NCBI RefSeq assembly: GCF_020520425.1
Contig: NC_079491.1
Coordinates: forward strand, 4,699,143 to 4,763,142
Direction: 5' to 3'
Origin: Spinacia oleracea
Lineage: Eukaryota > Streptophyta > Magnoliopsida > Caryophyllales > Amaranthaceae
DNA: 64,000 nt
In this document: positions 46,801 through 58,700 of the stretch, piece after piece
How positions within the stretch are numbered: position 1 is the stretch's first letter
How the letters are laid out: every line of letters starts with the position of its first letter
Notes under the pieces: model-generated
Told to the model about the DNA's origin: nothing
What the model saw: the letters and a program-made list of their open reading frames with translations, nothing else
Database searches by the model: none
Translations under genes and position numbers: made by a program

Positions 46801-48150
46801 GTTCAATCAATTCTACATAAAACCCCAACACACATAACACAACACACACATATAATTTATTAAATCAACAAACAAATACTTCTCTTATCTATCAACCGAT
46901 TTATAATCTTATATGATTTGAAAGAATTGATACCTTTTGCAGGAAAACCATGTCGGAGGTGGCCATATCAACTTAGAGAAATCAGGATAGGCAGAAGATA
47001 ATAACCTAAAGTTATCCCCTTTCCCTAATCGATACACTCCAACTTCAACATCCTCATCACTAAACAACCTTCCATCAGGGGCATTACGACCACTATACTG
47101 AGTGAAACAGTTAGCAGGAAACACAATGCAATTTCCCTTACATTTAGGAAAATCATTAACTTTCCCAAAGAAAGTGTGATCAACACCTACGAACAACACT
47201 GTTTCTTTTCCCAAATCCTCTAAAACATCCCATTGTTTGTGTTTGTTGTTGAACTTATAAACCATAAACCTCGCTTTGGCCGTCGTGTTCTCCCGTACCA
47301 CCAAGTGTAGCTTCCCTGATGTGGGGTCCACCACCAGCCGTTTCCGCCTCTTGCATTGCACTTCCCCTTTTACAACCGGTTCAGACACCAACACTTTCGC
47401 AACCCTCATTGCTTCAGTGTCCAAGATATAGAGTTTCCCTCTCCTGTCTATTCCACAATACATTCCTTTAAACTCTATGATATCATCCAAGTAGCGGAAC
47501 CAGTATTGACGATTTTCCCGCACTTTTAAATTCTTCCAACAATACCTTGTCGTCTCCACGTCTTCGCTGTCACTCTCATCATGAGCTTGATTTAGATCTC
47601 TCACAGTGAGTTTCCCTAAAATACCCTCCCGGTACAACACAAGAACATCAATAGAAGAAGAAGGCGAAGTTGATGAACAGAGGAGAACTTTGTGAACACA
47701 ATCAGAATACTTGAAGTTCCACCCTTGAGCAACTTCAGTGACTCGGAACCGAGTCAAGTCGAGAGTAGATGGGAATTTCTTGCATCTTTTTGCAGTTAAG
47801 GGATGTCGGAGTTTGAGTTTTCCCGAGTTCGATTCCTGAACCATGACCATCCACGGCTTCAAAGAACCAGTGAAAGGGGTGATCACATAAATGGAGCTCA
47901 CTTGGAGAACTAAAGGACGAGCATGATCGTGAAAAGGAGGAGTTTCAGAGGTTGTGGAAATGGGTATGTTGAGAGGGAGAGTAAGTGATAGAGTGTTTAC
48001 AGGGGTAGGAACAGAACGCATCCTCCATTTCTTACAAACACGCTTAAATCGAAGGATTTGGTCTCGAGTTTTGAGTTTTTTCGAGATTTTGTGAATGATT
48101 GATCTAGGAAGATTGGACCAGGAAGTATGATGCTGCCGGGAACTCACCAT
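43842..48150 (-). CDS. Gene D: F-box/KIB1-4 protein with long acidic linker and RTM3-like tail
   Basis: Exons 48150-46934, 45329-44872, 44518-44442 and 44351-43842 give 753 residues, with GT-AG borders and phases 2, 1, 0. The F-box (residues about 8-45) is canonical: WSNLPRSIIHKISKKL, then FKRVCKKWR. The KIB1-4 domain contains MYCGIDRRGKLYIL and RRKRLVVDPTSGKLH and ends WPPPTWF. Linker residues about 406-584 are rich in Ser, Asp and Glu (SSGESSSDKDKDEEMF) and are probably disordered. Tail residues 585-753 contain LPTLNTIWAKHG, GLKVDWLAPTVEKA, a charged helix (KKRARIEQEEKEFLARSAKV) and the end LDHCLGVGLL. I start at Met 48150, directly before the F-box; the open frame runs 63 codons further upstream, but that part looks like leader sequence. 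An hAT MITE lies in intron 2. Confidence 0.8.
44635..44847. mobile_element. hAT-like MITE in intron 2 of gene D
   Basis: Termini TAGACCTGATTAT and ATGATCAGGTCTA are flanked by CCGAGGAG (44627-44634) and CCAAGGAG (44848-44855), an 8-bp duplication with one mismatch. It ends 24 bases from the exon 2 donor and is in the same family as 3427-3743. Confidence 0.75.
45330..46933 (-). other. Intron 1 of gene D
   Basis: No transposon end or gene could be defined in this 1.6-kb intron. Two diverged direct repeats around CAGGAGCAACT (about 45908 and 46158) and a phrase CGAATGC.AACRGTGACAAAC (about 46498 and 46738) suggest an internal duplication. Confidence 0.45.
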
Positions 48151-49518
48151 TTTTTCTGTTCTGTGTTTCAAAATTTTGTTGGAGGTTTTTAGTTTTTGTA
48201 GAGGTGAGAGGTTTTGAGTTGATGATTTAGGTGAAATGGAGTAAGTGGGCAGTAATAATAGTTCTGGGAAGATGAGAAGGTTTTCGACAATGTTTAAGTT
48301 GCATTGAATAAGGTGTATGGTAGTGGATAAATTAAACACTTTTCTCTATCAAATTATGCATCTTAAGGTTTTGTTTGGTAATTATTATTTGCTGGGATAA
48401 TTAAAGATGGTCGTGGACCGTGCTGGTCTGTGATTCGTGTATCTTGGGCTAAAATGAGTCCTTGGCCTACACCAAGTTCACTAGCTTGTTTTATGTCGGA
48501 CGTATTAGATCGAAAATTTTAAAAGACGGTCCAGACTCTAGGTAAGACCCAAGCCCACATGCCTTTGTATTATCTTTTGTATCCAAGTTAATTTCATTTA
48601 ATTTCACGTGTTTACCTCAAGGGAATGACTCGTAGTTTTTTTCTTTTTTGAGCTCAAGGAATGACTCATAGCTTGAGCCATACATAAGAAATAAACAATA
48701 ATAAAAAAAATAAAAAAAAAAGTACGAGTTGTGATATTCTTACAAGTTGTCAATATTACAATCGACTATTGTTAAACCTGTCTGCCCAATACGTAGTAAA
48801 CTTGAGAGTAAAATAATGCACATATGATCACTTTTAATATAAGGCAATCACAAAACAAACGACCTAAAATAAAAATTCGGGCAAACTTAAAATAACGAAA
48901 GGAGTTGTTTGAAAAAAAAAACCATTTTACAATATTAAGTTGTTTAGCCTTGTTCATGGAGTTAAAAAAATTAAGGAGAAAAAACTAGACAAAAGTCATT
49001 GGTCGATCAAGAAAAACCTACATCAAGTTAGGTAATTAATACACATTATCTAAACACAATTAAATATCCTATTTAAAGATACTACAACTATCACAAGCAA
49101 GCATTAATTGAGGCCATAGTAACAAACAAAATATATTCAACTTCTTATAATCAAGGGGTAAATGAATTAATGATGCTCCCACTGCCCAAATACACACTTG
49201 CAGTTGGGTATACATATACTCCGTACTCATTACAAAGAATTTAAGAGCATGTGATAACGTATCCGTGTATAAACGAAATAATACTCCCTCAGCTTCTTTT
49301 CTGTTTTTCCTACTTTGACTTTTATGTCACAAAAAGAATAGCAAGTATAAAAGAGACCGGACTCACGAGAGAAGAGTATTACGTAAGAATGTAAGATGCT
49401 AAAGCTAGCAAAAAAAAATATGATAACGTTCATATATTTTTGTGACAAATAGATAAGATAAAGAAAAAATTGATAAAGGCCAATCTAAAATATCCCAAAT
49501 AGTAATATGGCTTACAAG
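48151..49518. other. Intergenic DNA upstream of gene D
   Basis: The first 300 bases include the open frame continuing upstream from gene D and probably its leader and promoter. Further out it is AT-rich, with a Stowaway-like end (CTCCCTCAGCTTCTTTTC) at about 49284. I see no gene. Confidence 0.4.
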
Positions 49519-49938
49519 TAGATATGTTAAAAATCCACCCGACCCGAAAATATTGGATCTTGAACAAGATTTTATGACCTGTAAATCGATTTTATCCGAA
49601 AAGTAATGGATTAAAATCCAATTGAACTTGGCCATCTTTGAACCGGCTGATTGAAAATCTTTGTATTTATAGTAATAAAATAAGAATATGAGGAGAATTT
49701 GTATAGGATTGACTAAATATAAACTTGTATAGGAGAATTTGTTAATTTTTACCCATATTTTGTGAATTTATACCTAAAATAATGAAAATATAATACGCAT
49801 TTTAAAGTATCTCAACCCGTTGGATCGACTCGAACCCGAAAGGTCTGAACCATGAACAAGCATTTGTAAGCCCGACCCTAACTAACTCGAACCCGAAAAT
49901 AATTTATTTACAACCGACGGACCCATTTGAAATGTCTA
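49519..49938. mobile_element. hAT-like element related to 5580-6116
   Basis: Ends TAGATATGTTAAAAAT and ATTTGAAATGTCTA are inverted. Flanks CTTACAAG and CTTAAAAT are a weak 8-bp match. GACCCGAA blocks lie inside both ends. Confidence 0.5.
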
Positions 49939-50256
49939 CTTAAAATCTATTGAAAATCATCCGAGTTATGTCAATCCATTTCCTAAAGGAGGTTTGGTGT
50001 GTGTTTTGCGGCCTGTTCATCTACTTGGCTGAGTCTGTTGAACGAACACTATGTTACTTTTATATCATGCTCATATATTACATGGTTATGTAATCATGTT
50101 TGATCATCACACATGTCCATGATGTAATTTTGTGCTCGCCCACAAGGATGCTTATGCTTGGACCAAACAGATTACAAAATTGGCAGTAGATTGGGCCTAA
50201 AATCCACACTGTACGTGGAACTTGGACTTATCCATAGCTTGCATTTTAATCAAAAG

Positions 50257-50575
50257 GTCTTGCGCGCACAAGGTGTACAATAAATTTATTGTACACCAAG
50301 ATAACTTTAACCTTTTTCTTTGTAACTTTAACCTAGTTTTGATTAACTTTTATATTAGTAAAAAAAAATTGATAGATAAATATTTTAAATGGTTAAATGA
50401 TTAATTTTATACATTATTAGTGATTTTGAAGAAATAAGTTTTACTAAAATGAAAAAATTTATCACTTAAAAATAGATAACTTTTACATATATAAGCTTAA
50501 CTTTTAAGCATTTTGGGTTAACTTTTACTTTGGTGTACAATATTTATCGTACACCCATTGTAAATAAGAATTTGT
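50257..50575. mobile_element. Second copy of the TGTACAATAAAT MITE
   Basis: It is an inverted, closely similar copy of 40201-40515, including the body phrase GATTAACTTTTATATTAGTAA. The shared outer sequence GCGCACAAGGTGTACAAT marks one end. Confidence 0.65.
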
Positions 50576-50941
50576 GCATTTTAATTATATTGGTCTGTTT
50601 ATTCTCCTTGCATTAAAATTGCATATGTAACTATGTAAGTATCAGTTAGCAACTCTTTCAAGTAAATTAATTTCTTCCTTGAATTACTCACAATAAGCCA
50701 ACAATGGCAATCTTAATACTAAAAACAAGCTAAAACAATTCGTTTGATCAGTTGCCAAAGTTGAATCGACTCTAGAAAATCCAAGCACATATAACAAATT
50801 AAATACACAAACAACTGAACAATTATACTTACATCAAGTAAGAAATATTATCTATCAGCCAATTAATCATAATAATCTAAAAAGGAACAAAACGTACAGT
50901 TATAAATTTCATGAGCATAAACGAATACCTTCAGTACGAAA

Positions 50942-51300
50942 TCAGCACAGTCCTTCACCAAGGCATTTTTCAGGATCAAATGTCGGTGGTATTTTGTCAG
51001 AAACAAGTGTTATATCCCTATCCAAACCTTGCTTCATTTCAGCCATCATTGAAAGGAACTTCTTTTCCATCTCTTCTACCTTAGCCTTGGACTTCTCAAG
51101 TTCCACCAAAGAGGCTTCCAATTGCTTGGTTTTTTGGATCGACATGGCTTTCTCAACGGAAGGGGCTAACCAATCCAGTTTCAGGTGCATATATCGTAGA
51201 TCAGTTAAAGTCAAATCCAGATAACGAGCTTGGTCATCAGTCAAGGTATTTCCAGAATAAGTACCATCTTTGCTAGAGAAGACAACGCCATGGCCCGGGA
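50942..51300 (-). pseudogene. E: truncated copy of the gene G tail exon
   Basis: From TLTDDQARYLDLTLTDLRYM to PEKCLGEGLC the frame is 90 percent or more like the G tail (residues about 535-650). Upstream, ATGGCGTTGTCTTCTCTAGC matches G but a deletion of about 15 bases before AATACCTTGACTG shifts the frame. The 5' half of the exon and all other exons are missing. DNA past the stop (50640-50940) also matches the region downstream of G, so this is a genomic duplicate and not a processed copy. Confidence 0.85.
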
Positions 51301-51944
51301 AACGACACCAAAAAAGCACGGCACTTCATGCAAACATTGTGTTTTAAAATAATAGAATAGATAAGTCAATAACATATCAAATTGATAGTTCATTTTTACT
51401 AACACACTGTTTTCTCTTTCTTTATCCCCTTTTTTGACCCTATAGAAGATGATATTTAGAACATGTATAGATGTACAAACCTAAGATTATGACATGTGAT
51501 AAACTAATGTCTAATGACATGTGATAATAAAATATCCCAAAATATCCCAAATAATTATGTGACTTGCAGTTGATAAAAGCCAACTGATACAGCACAAGGA
51601 TTCTCAAAACATAAGATACACATGAGAATTCAGTTAATATTCACCTCTATCATTTACTTTTACTAGCCAAAACAACTACACAAACAGTGTCATAAACTCA
51701 TATACCTAGCCTTAATAATAATATAAACACGCTTTCGGTTTATGATAGTCCCCCTTTGTAAAGAAATAATCTAAGATAGATTTGCCCCGTTTTCTTTCGT
51801 TCTTTCAGCATTTCATCAAGTTTAGCTAATTTCTCAAGGAGGTTTGATCTGCATTCCATGGCTTGGTGATCTTTAGCAATGTTGGGACTAGACTAGGCTT
51901 TATGTCAAGTCCTTCGAATTTGGTTGTTGACCTATCACTTTTGT

Positions 51945-54105
51945 TGCTTTGCCGATGATCTCATCCTGTTTGGGGAAGCGAATGAGAAAACCTTGAAAGC
52001 CATGATTGATACTCTTGATCTATTTGGTAATGTTTCGGGCCAAACAATCAATTTCGAAAAGAGCAAACTAATCTTCTCCCCCAATACCACATCCACCATG
52101 ATTGAGCTCTTCCAAGACCACTTGAACTGTCAAAAGTCGGAGGATCTTGGTACATATCTGGGCTTTCCTTTGGTCCATAAAAGACCCACCAAGAACCAAG
52201 TTGAGTATATTGTTGAAAAAGTGAGAAATAAGTTGTGTACTTGGAAAACTTCCTACCTTTCTAGGGCGGGTAAAGTATGTCTTATAAAAGCCTCAATCGC
52301 AGCTATTCCCTCTTATTATATGTCATGCTTGCCTATACACAAAACTATCATAGGTAAAATTAACTCCATAGCTGCAAATTTCTTGTGGGATGCGTCTTCC
52401 AATTCAAAGAGGGTGCATCTTGTCTCCTGGGATTCTCTATGTTGCCCTACTTGGGCAGGGGGAGTGGGTTTCCGTAATCTAGAGGTTTTGAACAGGGCCC
52501 TCTTTCTGAAATTGTGTTGGAAGCTTGTGTCAAATTCGGATAACTTAGCCTCTCAAATCATGAGAGCTAAGTATATCCAAAGAAGAGCTATCCCAAACAG
52601 CTTCAATAAAGGGTCTTATATTTGGAAAAGTTTGGGAGGAGTCTGGGACCACTTTAAAAATTCCACTAAATGGGTAATTGGGGATGGGGCTAATATCTCC
52701 TTCTGGTTTGATAAGTGGGTGGGAGAGTGCACTTTGCGATCCATTGTCCATGGGCCTATTGGGCCGAATGAAGAGGGCCTCACCTTAAATCAATGCATTT
52801 TAGACTCTGACTGGTCACTCCCCCAAATCAGTTTTAACCTCCCTCCTCTCATCAAAAAACAAATAGCAGCTACTCATATCCCCCTCTTCCCAGTCAATGA
52901 TACTACGGTATCCAAATACGTCCACAATAACAAGTTTAGCCTCAAAAAAGCCTACCTTGACCTACACCAAAACCAATTTGTTTATGAAAAAGATCTATCC
53001 CTCATATGGAAAGCCCAAACCTTGCCTAAGATCAGATTCTTTATGTGGTTAGTTTGGAAGGAGAGACTACCCTCCAACCATACTTTAGCAAACAGGGGGA
53101 TCATACACTCGCCCAACTGCCCCTTCTGCCCATCTCAAAACGAAACTCCTTTCCACATCCTTTTCCATTGTATTCGTGCAAAAGAAGTATGGGGGAAAAT
53201 CCCAAGTGCCCCTTTGTGTGCAAATGATACCGTTGAACATTGGCTTCTGGGAAATATGAAAAGTGATGTGACACATGAGGGGCTAGGGTGGAATATTTTC
53301 TTCCCCTTTGTTATATGGCAGGTCTGGAAACGAAGGAATGCATGGGTCTTTAATATAGAGAACACATCTGTGGTCAGTTGTTTAAAAATGGCAAATTTTG
53401 GTGCATGGGAGTGGCTGTCAAACCAGCCGCCTAAACCTCCTACCTCTATCGCCCAGACCCATGAACAAGGCCCAAGGTGGACCCCTCCAAATCCTGGTCT
53501 GATTAAAGTCAATGTTGACGCCTCGTGGGATAAGTCATCTTGGGTCGGGGGCATAGCCGTGGTAGCCAGAAACTATAGAGGTAGATGGATGCTAGGGGGT
53601 TACCAGAAAAATGTAGTGAATAACCCTCTTGCAGCAGAAGTTTATGCAATCCGAATGGCTCTCCAAATGGCAAAAGGCAGGGGATGGGGTAAAATATGTA
53701 TTACTTCGGATTGTAAAGTGGCTGTAGAACTTCTGGAAAAGGACACAAGACATGAACATGAACTCGCTAATATTATTAGTGATTGCAGGGTACTGAAGGC
53801 ACACTTTTCAGAGATGCACCTTCGGTTCGAGGGTAGAAGATCCAACCGGGTGGCCGACTTACTGGCAAGAAGTGCAAAGGAGGAGCTGATGGATTTTAAC
53901 AAGGCTATTTGGTTTCAACAACCCCACTACTGTTGTAATCAGATTTATGAGGAAGAACTTCTTAGTTGTGTAACTGCAAATGAGTCTGTAACTTAAATGA
54001 GCACTAAAACTCTAACCACTACTAGGAAACTTTTGTATGATTTCGTTATTTTAATCTAATTTCCTGCCCTCTTTTACCAAAAAAAAAAAAAAAAAAAAAA
54101 AAAAA
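51945..54105 (+). mobile_element. 5'-truncated LINE with intact ORF2 end
   Basis: It starts inside the reverse transcriptase at the FADD box and ends in a 27-base poly-A. The 5' junction shares TGCTTTGCC with the target exon, so it may have been joined by microhomology; no clear target duplication is seen. The single frame 51924-53996 is unbroken, which suggests a fairly recent insertion. Confidence 0.85.
51950..53996 (+). CDS. LINE ORF2 C-terminal portion: reverse transcriptase end, zinc-binding and RNase H domains
   Basis: After CFADDLILFGEANE, the catalytic Asp pair of the reverse transcriptase, come the thumb-like region (YLGFPLVHKRPT, LIKASIAAIPSYYMSCL), a zf-RVT zinc-binding module (CPFCPSQNETPFHILFHC) near residue 400, and an RNase H fold of the RVT_3 type with VNVDASWD, AAEVYAI, ITSDCK and RVADLLAR, the four expected acidic positions. 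There is no promoter or proper start; the ATG upstream belongs to target DNA. It is a transposon remnant, not a host gene. Confidence 0.85.
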
Positions 54106-54621
54106 GAATGCAAGGGGAACATCATACTAGGTCCTAGAACTCGGATGATTGAAAATGATAGGATAAGCGCGATTTTATTATTACCTTATTTATACAGGTT
54201 ATATAATCCCTAGATACAGTGCATGATATCCTCCCTCAAAATCTCTGGATAGACTGATAGAGCCCTAATCAACAAGAACACTGTTTAGCCAAAAATATTT
54301 ACATAGATTTCAGACATCTTTATATAGGTTGATCAAAAACATATATAGAGAGAGATGGAATATTACCTTTGTACCAGCTAAATGATTTAGAGCACTCATG
54401 GTAGGAGTTCTGATACTGTTCTTTGCATCTGCAAAAACAGCAGGAATCTTAGAGGTTTGTGTCTCATGTTCAGGCTCAAATGGGGGTGCAAACTCATGCT
54501 GTGTACGCTCTAGCAGAGATGCACCGTGTTGACAGCTTTGGACAAGTTGCTTCCTTTCATTCTTTTCCTTGATGGACCTCCACTTTTTAACGGGCAACTC
54601 TGGACCGTTAAAAACAAACAA

Positions 54622-55727
54622 AACATGTGTTAAGCATTACTATTTCGGATTCACTTCACATAACTAATGTGATTGTGTCAACTCATACCAAAGTATTCTT
54701 GTTTCCAAAGAAGCACTACTAATTATTCATAAACATCTTCTCTCCAGATAATAAAGTGCTTATTGTGCTAGCTGATTTTAGCAACATAGTAAATTAGATG
54801 GGCAATGATGCATCATTATTGCCAATTTGCCATCTTAGGAGACAACTACCATCTTAGAAAAGAAATCAATAGCAAAAACAAGAATCCAACATTATTGCAA
54901 TCTTATAGAAGAAGTTAACCACAACAATAAGGTGTATGTCAGCTGGAGTATATGAAACAGCTGACACTTCCACATCGGCTCAAGAGTTGCAGCCAACTCA
55001 AGGTCAACAATCAGTCCAAGCAATGCGGACTTGCAAACTTCTCAAGTCTGCTGCAATAATATCTTAACCAAAGTGTAAGGCCCAAACAACCTGTTTGGAA
55101 TTGAATATGGTTTGTTTTAGTGCTTTCACCCTACTAAATATCCGCATTGAACTCTAAAAAAAGCCACTTCTCATTCATTATTTGAATACCCATAATAATC
55201 ATCAACCAAATTTTGATTTATATTTACACACAAATTTATGTAACTGACAGCTCCTTTTTAATGTATGGTGCACAACAAAACAAAGAATATCCGTAACGTT
55301 TATTTTGTGAATAGTAGAAAATGGAGTATTCTGTCTAAAATATCCCAAATAATAACACAACTTATTATCTACGGAGTATTGCAGTTGATAAGAGCCAACA
55401 ACTAATATGGCATTCTCCACCAGAAAACTCCAAACATCCATTATTGTTTGTTACAATGTGACAGCAATTCTTTCCTTCAAACAAATATCACAAGAATCCT
55501 CGAAACACCAGATACTCACACTGGTACACACATATAGGTAAGCACTATGCTACGAGTAGCCGATATAACCGATACAAGTAAATACCCTAAACAAATCATG
55601 AGAATTCACGATTAACATTGAACACTATCATTGTCTAGCCAAAAGAAACAACACAAACAGGGTCATACATTCATATCCCTAGCCTTAAAAACACACTTAG
55701 GTGATTTAGAACCCACAATCATTCAAT
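54622..55727. other. DNA between F linker and H tail
   Basis: It matches intron sequence of the C/H-type genes in places: TCATACCAAAGTATTCTTG (also at 56883), and the block at 54950-55060 that resembles 57340-57450. This suggests it is the decayed first intron of F. No gene or F-box exon is left. Confidence 0.5.
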
Positions 55728-58700
55728 TTATGACAATCCCCCTCCTAAAGGTATGTCCAAGTCCAAATCCACTTCTCCAGAAAAAGAAATCATCTTAGTC
55801 AGATTTGCCTGGTCTTCTTTCAGTTCTTTTCGCATCTCATCAAGTTTAGCTAATTCCTCAAGCAGACGTGCTCTGCGTTCAATGGCTTGGTCGTCTAATT
55901 GGCTGAGTTTGTTCAAAGATTCAATCAAGGGCTTGTTTTTGTATAGTCCTACAGCCTTCTTAACAAAAGGGACTAGCCAGTCTACCTCAAAGCGAATACA
56001 TTTCAAGTCAGACAATGCAGAGCTCAAATAATCAACTTGGCAATCACTCAGGGACCTGACTGAGTTACCCTCAAGAATGAGTACCACTGTAGCAAGTGAC
56101 TCTAGCGCCCTAGCTTTCATATCACCATTAGACATGAGGCTATTCTCTATGATGTTCCCATGCTTTGACCAAATCTTTTGTAATGTTGGGACTAGACTAG
56201 GCTTTATATCAAGTCCTTCAAATTTGATTGTTGAACTATCACTTCTGTTGCTCTGCCAAAACGAATGAAAAGAGGAATATCGTACTAGGTCCTACAAGTG
56301 GCATGAACTGAAATTCTGAAAATGATAGGATAAGGGAGATTTAATTATTACCTGGTTCACAGAGGTTATAGAAGCCCTGGATACAGAGTGTATGATATCC
56401 TCCCTCAAAATCACCGGACCTAATGAACAAGAACAGTGTAACAGTGTTTATCCCAAATTCTAAGAAGGGGGAAATGTCTGATTTCAGACATATTTAGGTA
56501 GATTGATGCAACCCCTCAAAAAATTTATAGATTGATGCAATATTACCTTCGTCAGCTAAATGATTTAGAGCATTCACGGTAGGAGTTCCTGTAGTGTTAT
56601 TTTCATCTACAAAAACAGAAGGAATATCAGAGGTCTGTGCCTCAGGTTCAGGTTCAGGTTCAACTGGGGGCGCAAACTCATGCTGTGCACGATCTAGCAA
56701 AGATACACCATCTTGACAGCTTTGAAAAGGTTGCTTCTTTTCCTTCTTTCCCTTGTCAGCCACCCTTCACAAACACACATCAAACTTCAAATTTGAGAAA
56801 TCTTCTTCACATGACAAAAACATGTGGTTAAACAATAGAATTATCATTCCGGCCTCACTTCACATAGCTAATATGATTATGTCATACCAAAGTATTCTTG
56901 TTTCCAAAGAAGCATCCATTTCTTTTTATAGCACTACTAGTTATTCACAAACATCTTATCTCCAAATAATAAAGTGCTTGTTGTGCAAGCCGATTTTAGC
57001 AACATACAAGATGGTTGATAACAAAACAGCAGCACATAATAAATTACATGGGAAAGGAAATGCATAGCAAATCTTTTTTTTTTTGGGGTGAAAAGAGAGC
57101 CACACAGGACAAGCCGATAAATGGTGTAGACGAGATTCGATCCGGGTACCACCCCTCAAGACTTTACTATCTAAGCTAGTGGACATCCAAAACAAATCTT
57201 TCAATATAGTCCTAAACAGATCCCACATTATTGCCATCTTATGAGACAACTACACCCTACATTATTACCATCTTTGAACAGAAACCAATAGCAACAAACA
57301 ATAAGGTGTATATCAGTTGGAGTGAATGAAGCAGGTGACACTGCCATATCAGGTCAAAAGTTGGTGCAGCCAACTCAAGCTCAACAATCAGCTCAAGCAA
57401 CAGCTTGTGCAGACTTGCAAATTTCTTGAGTCGGCTGCAATCAAGTCCAGAAGGTTCCAGATTAATCCAGCCAAGTCAAAGGTAGTTAACAAGCTTGTCA
57501 ATCAAGCTCCTGGAATTCCAAATTCAGTTAGAAGGTTAAATAGAGAAGACTAGCTCAGAGATTCTATTACAACAAACTACATTAGCTATGTTGCAGTTCT
57601 GTTCTCCTGCTAGTCAGAGTCCGATCTGCTGTGTTTCTATGGGTTAGGATAATAGATATTGACATATTATCATCTTGAATATACATAAGCAAAATATCCC
57701 TCCAAGCTGAAACTACAAGATATGGATGATTAGAGAAAATTCTCTGTTTCTTCAGTTTTAGTATGGAGAGATATTTTAGTTAAACATTTTATGAACTGAA
57801 GGTCTTAAACAATAAACAAGCTATGTTACCAAAAAAAGGTTCCAAATGAGGGGAAACAGGAAAGGCAGTGTCTCTAATTCAAACCAACAAGGCCAATATC
57901 CTTGAAAAATACTACAGCATATGTAACATATCTCTAACAAACTAACAAGCACAAGTGCACAACCCTCGGGACAAAAGATGCTTATTGACAAGCTTTGATG
58001 CACAGAAACTCTCATATAGATCAAGTTTCCTGTTTGATAAAACTCGAAAACCCAGAAGAAGCCCCTTTAATATGACTAGCAAATTCTTACCCCTAAATAA
58101 CTTTCATGCCTTGAAAACCAACCTAGCAACTCTTCATCTATACATTATTGTTAAAACCATTTAGAACTTTATTTCTAAACAAAATAATTGATTGTAAATT
58201 CAATTTGTAGGTTTCCAACTTTCCTAAAACCTAAAATAGAATTTCTGTTAACTTGTTTCCCATTTCTAAGTTCCATTTCCGTGCAACATAGGACACATTT
58301 CTCAAGTGCTACTCCAAACAAAAAATATAACTCCATAAAGCTTTCAAGTGTGGAAACAATCTCAAAATTTGAAGGACAGTACATGTTAAAACAACAGGAA
58401 CAGAAGATCCTTGATGGTTAATCACTACCATAAATTACTTGCCTAAGGGATTTTGAGTGGGGGGCCTGAAAAACCCAAGACGGAGGTGAGCAAAGATGAA
58501 GAGGGAAACCCGGGTAAGACGAAATGGGCATGAAAACATGAGAACTTCCTCCAAGCTGGTATATGTAAATCATACCCTTATCTTGTATCTCCAAATCAAC
58601 ACCGGAATAAGGAGGGAAAGAATCATAGGTGAAAACAATGCAATTCCTTAATTGGCAACCAAGGAATTCTTTAGCAGAAGCAAAGAAAATGTACTCTCTA

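Larger units (their letters stand above)
51740..54601 (-). pseudogene. F: broken linker and tail exons of a C/H-type gene, interrupted by a LINE
   Basis: On the minus strand, 54601-54367 is a linker exon close to H (KQLVQSCQHGASLLERTQHE) whose start is scrambled and whose donor is displaced by two bases. The short exon 3 is recognisable at about 54170-54245 but mutated. The tail exon starts near 51949 (LPTL region), then jumps from the IWxKHG region directly to the terminal third, a deletion of about 280 bases, and ends at a TAA at 51740. A LINE (51945-54105) lies exactly at its splice acceptor, where AG is also lost. No F-box exon precedes it. Confidence 0.85.

Noticed and set aside
48151-48339. 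N-terminal extension of gene D by 63 codons
   Set aside because: No similarity to paralogues, Leu/Ile-rich leader-like sequence; the next Met directly precedes the F-box, as in H.
57326-57553. 75-codon plus-strand frame (Gln/Lys-rich) in the H intron
   Set aside because: The frame is not kept in the matching C2 intron, where a different antisense frame is the conserved one. Kept only as an intron-block finding.
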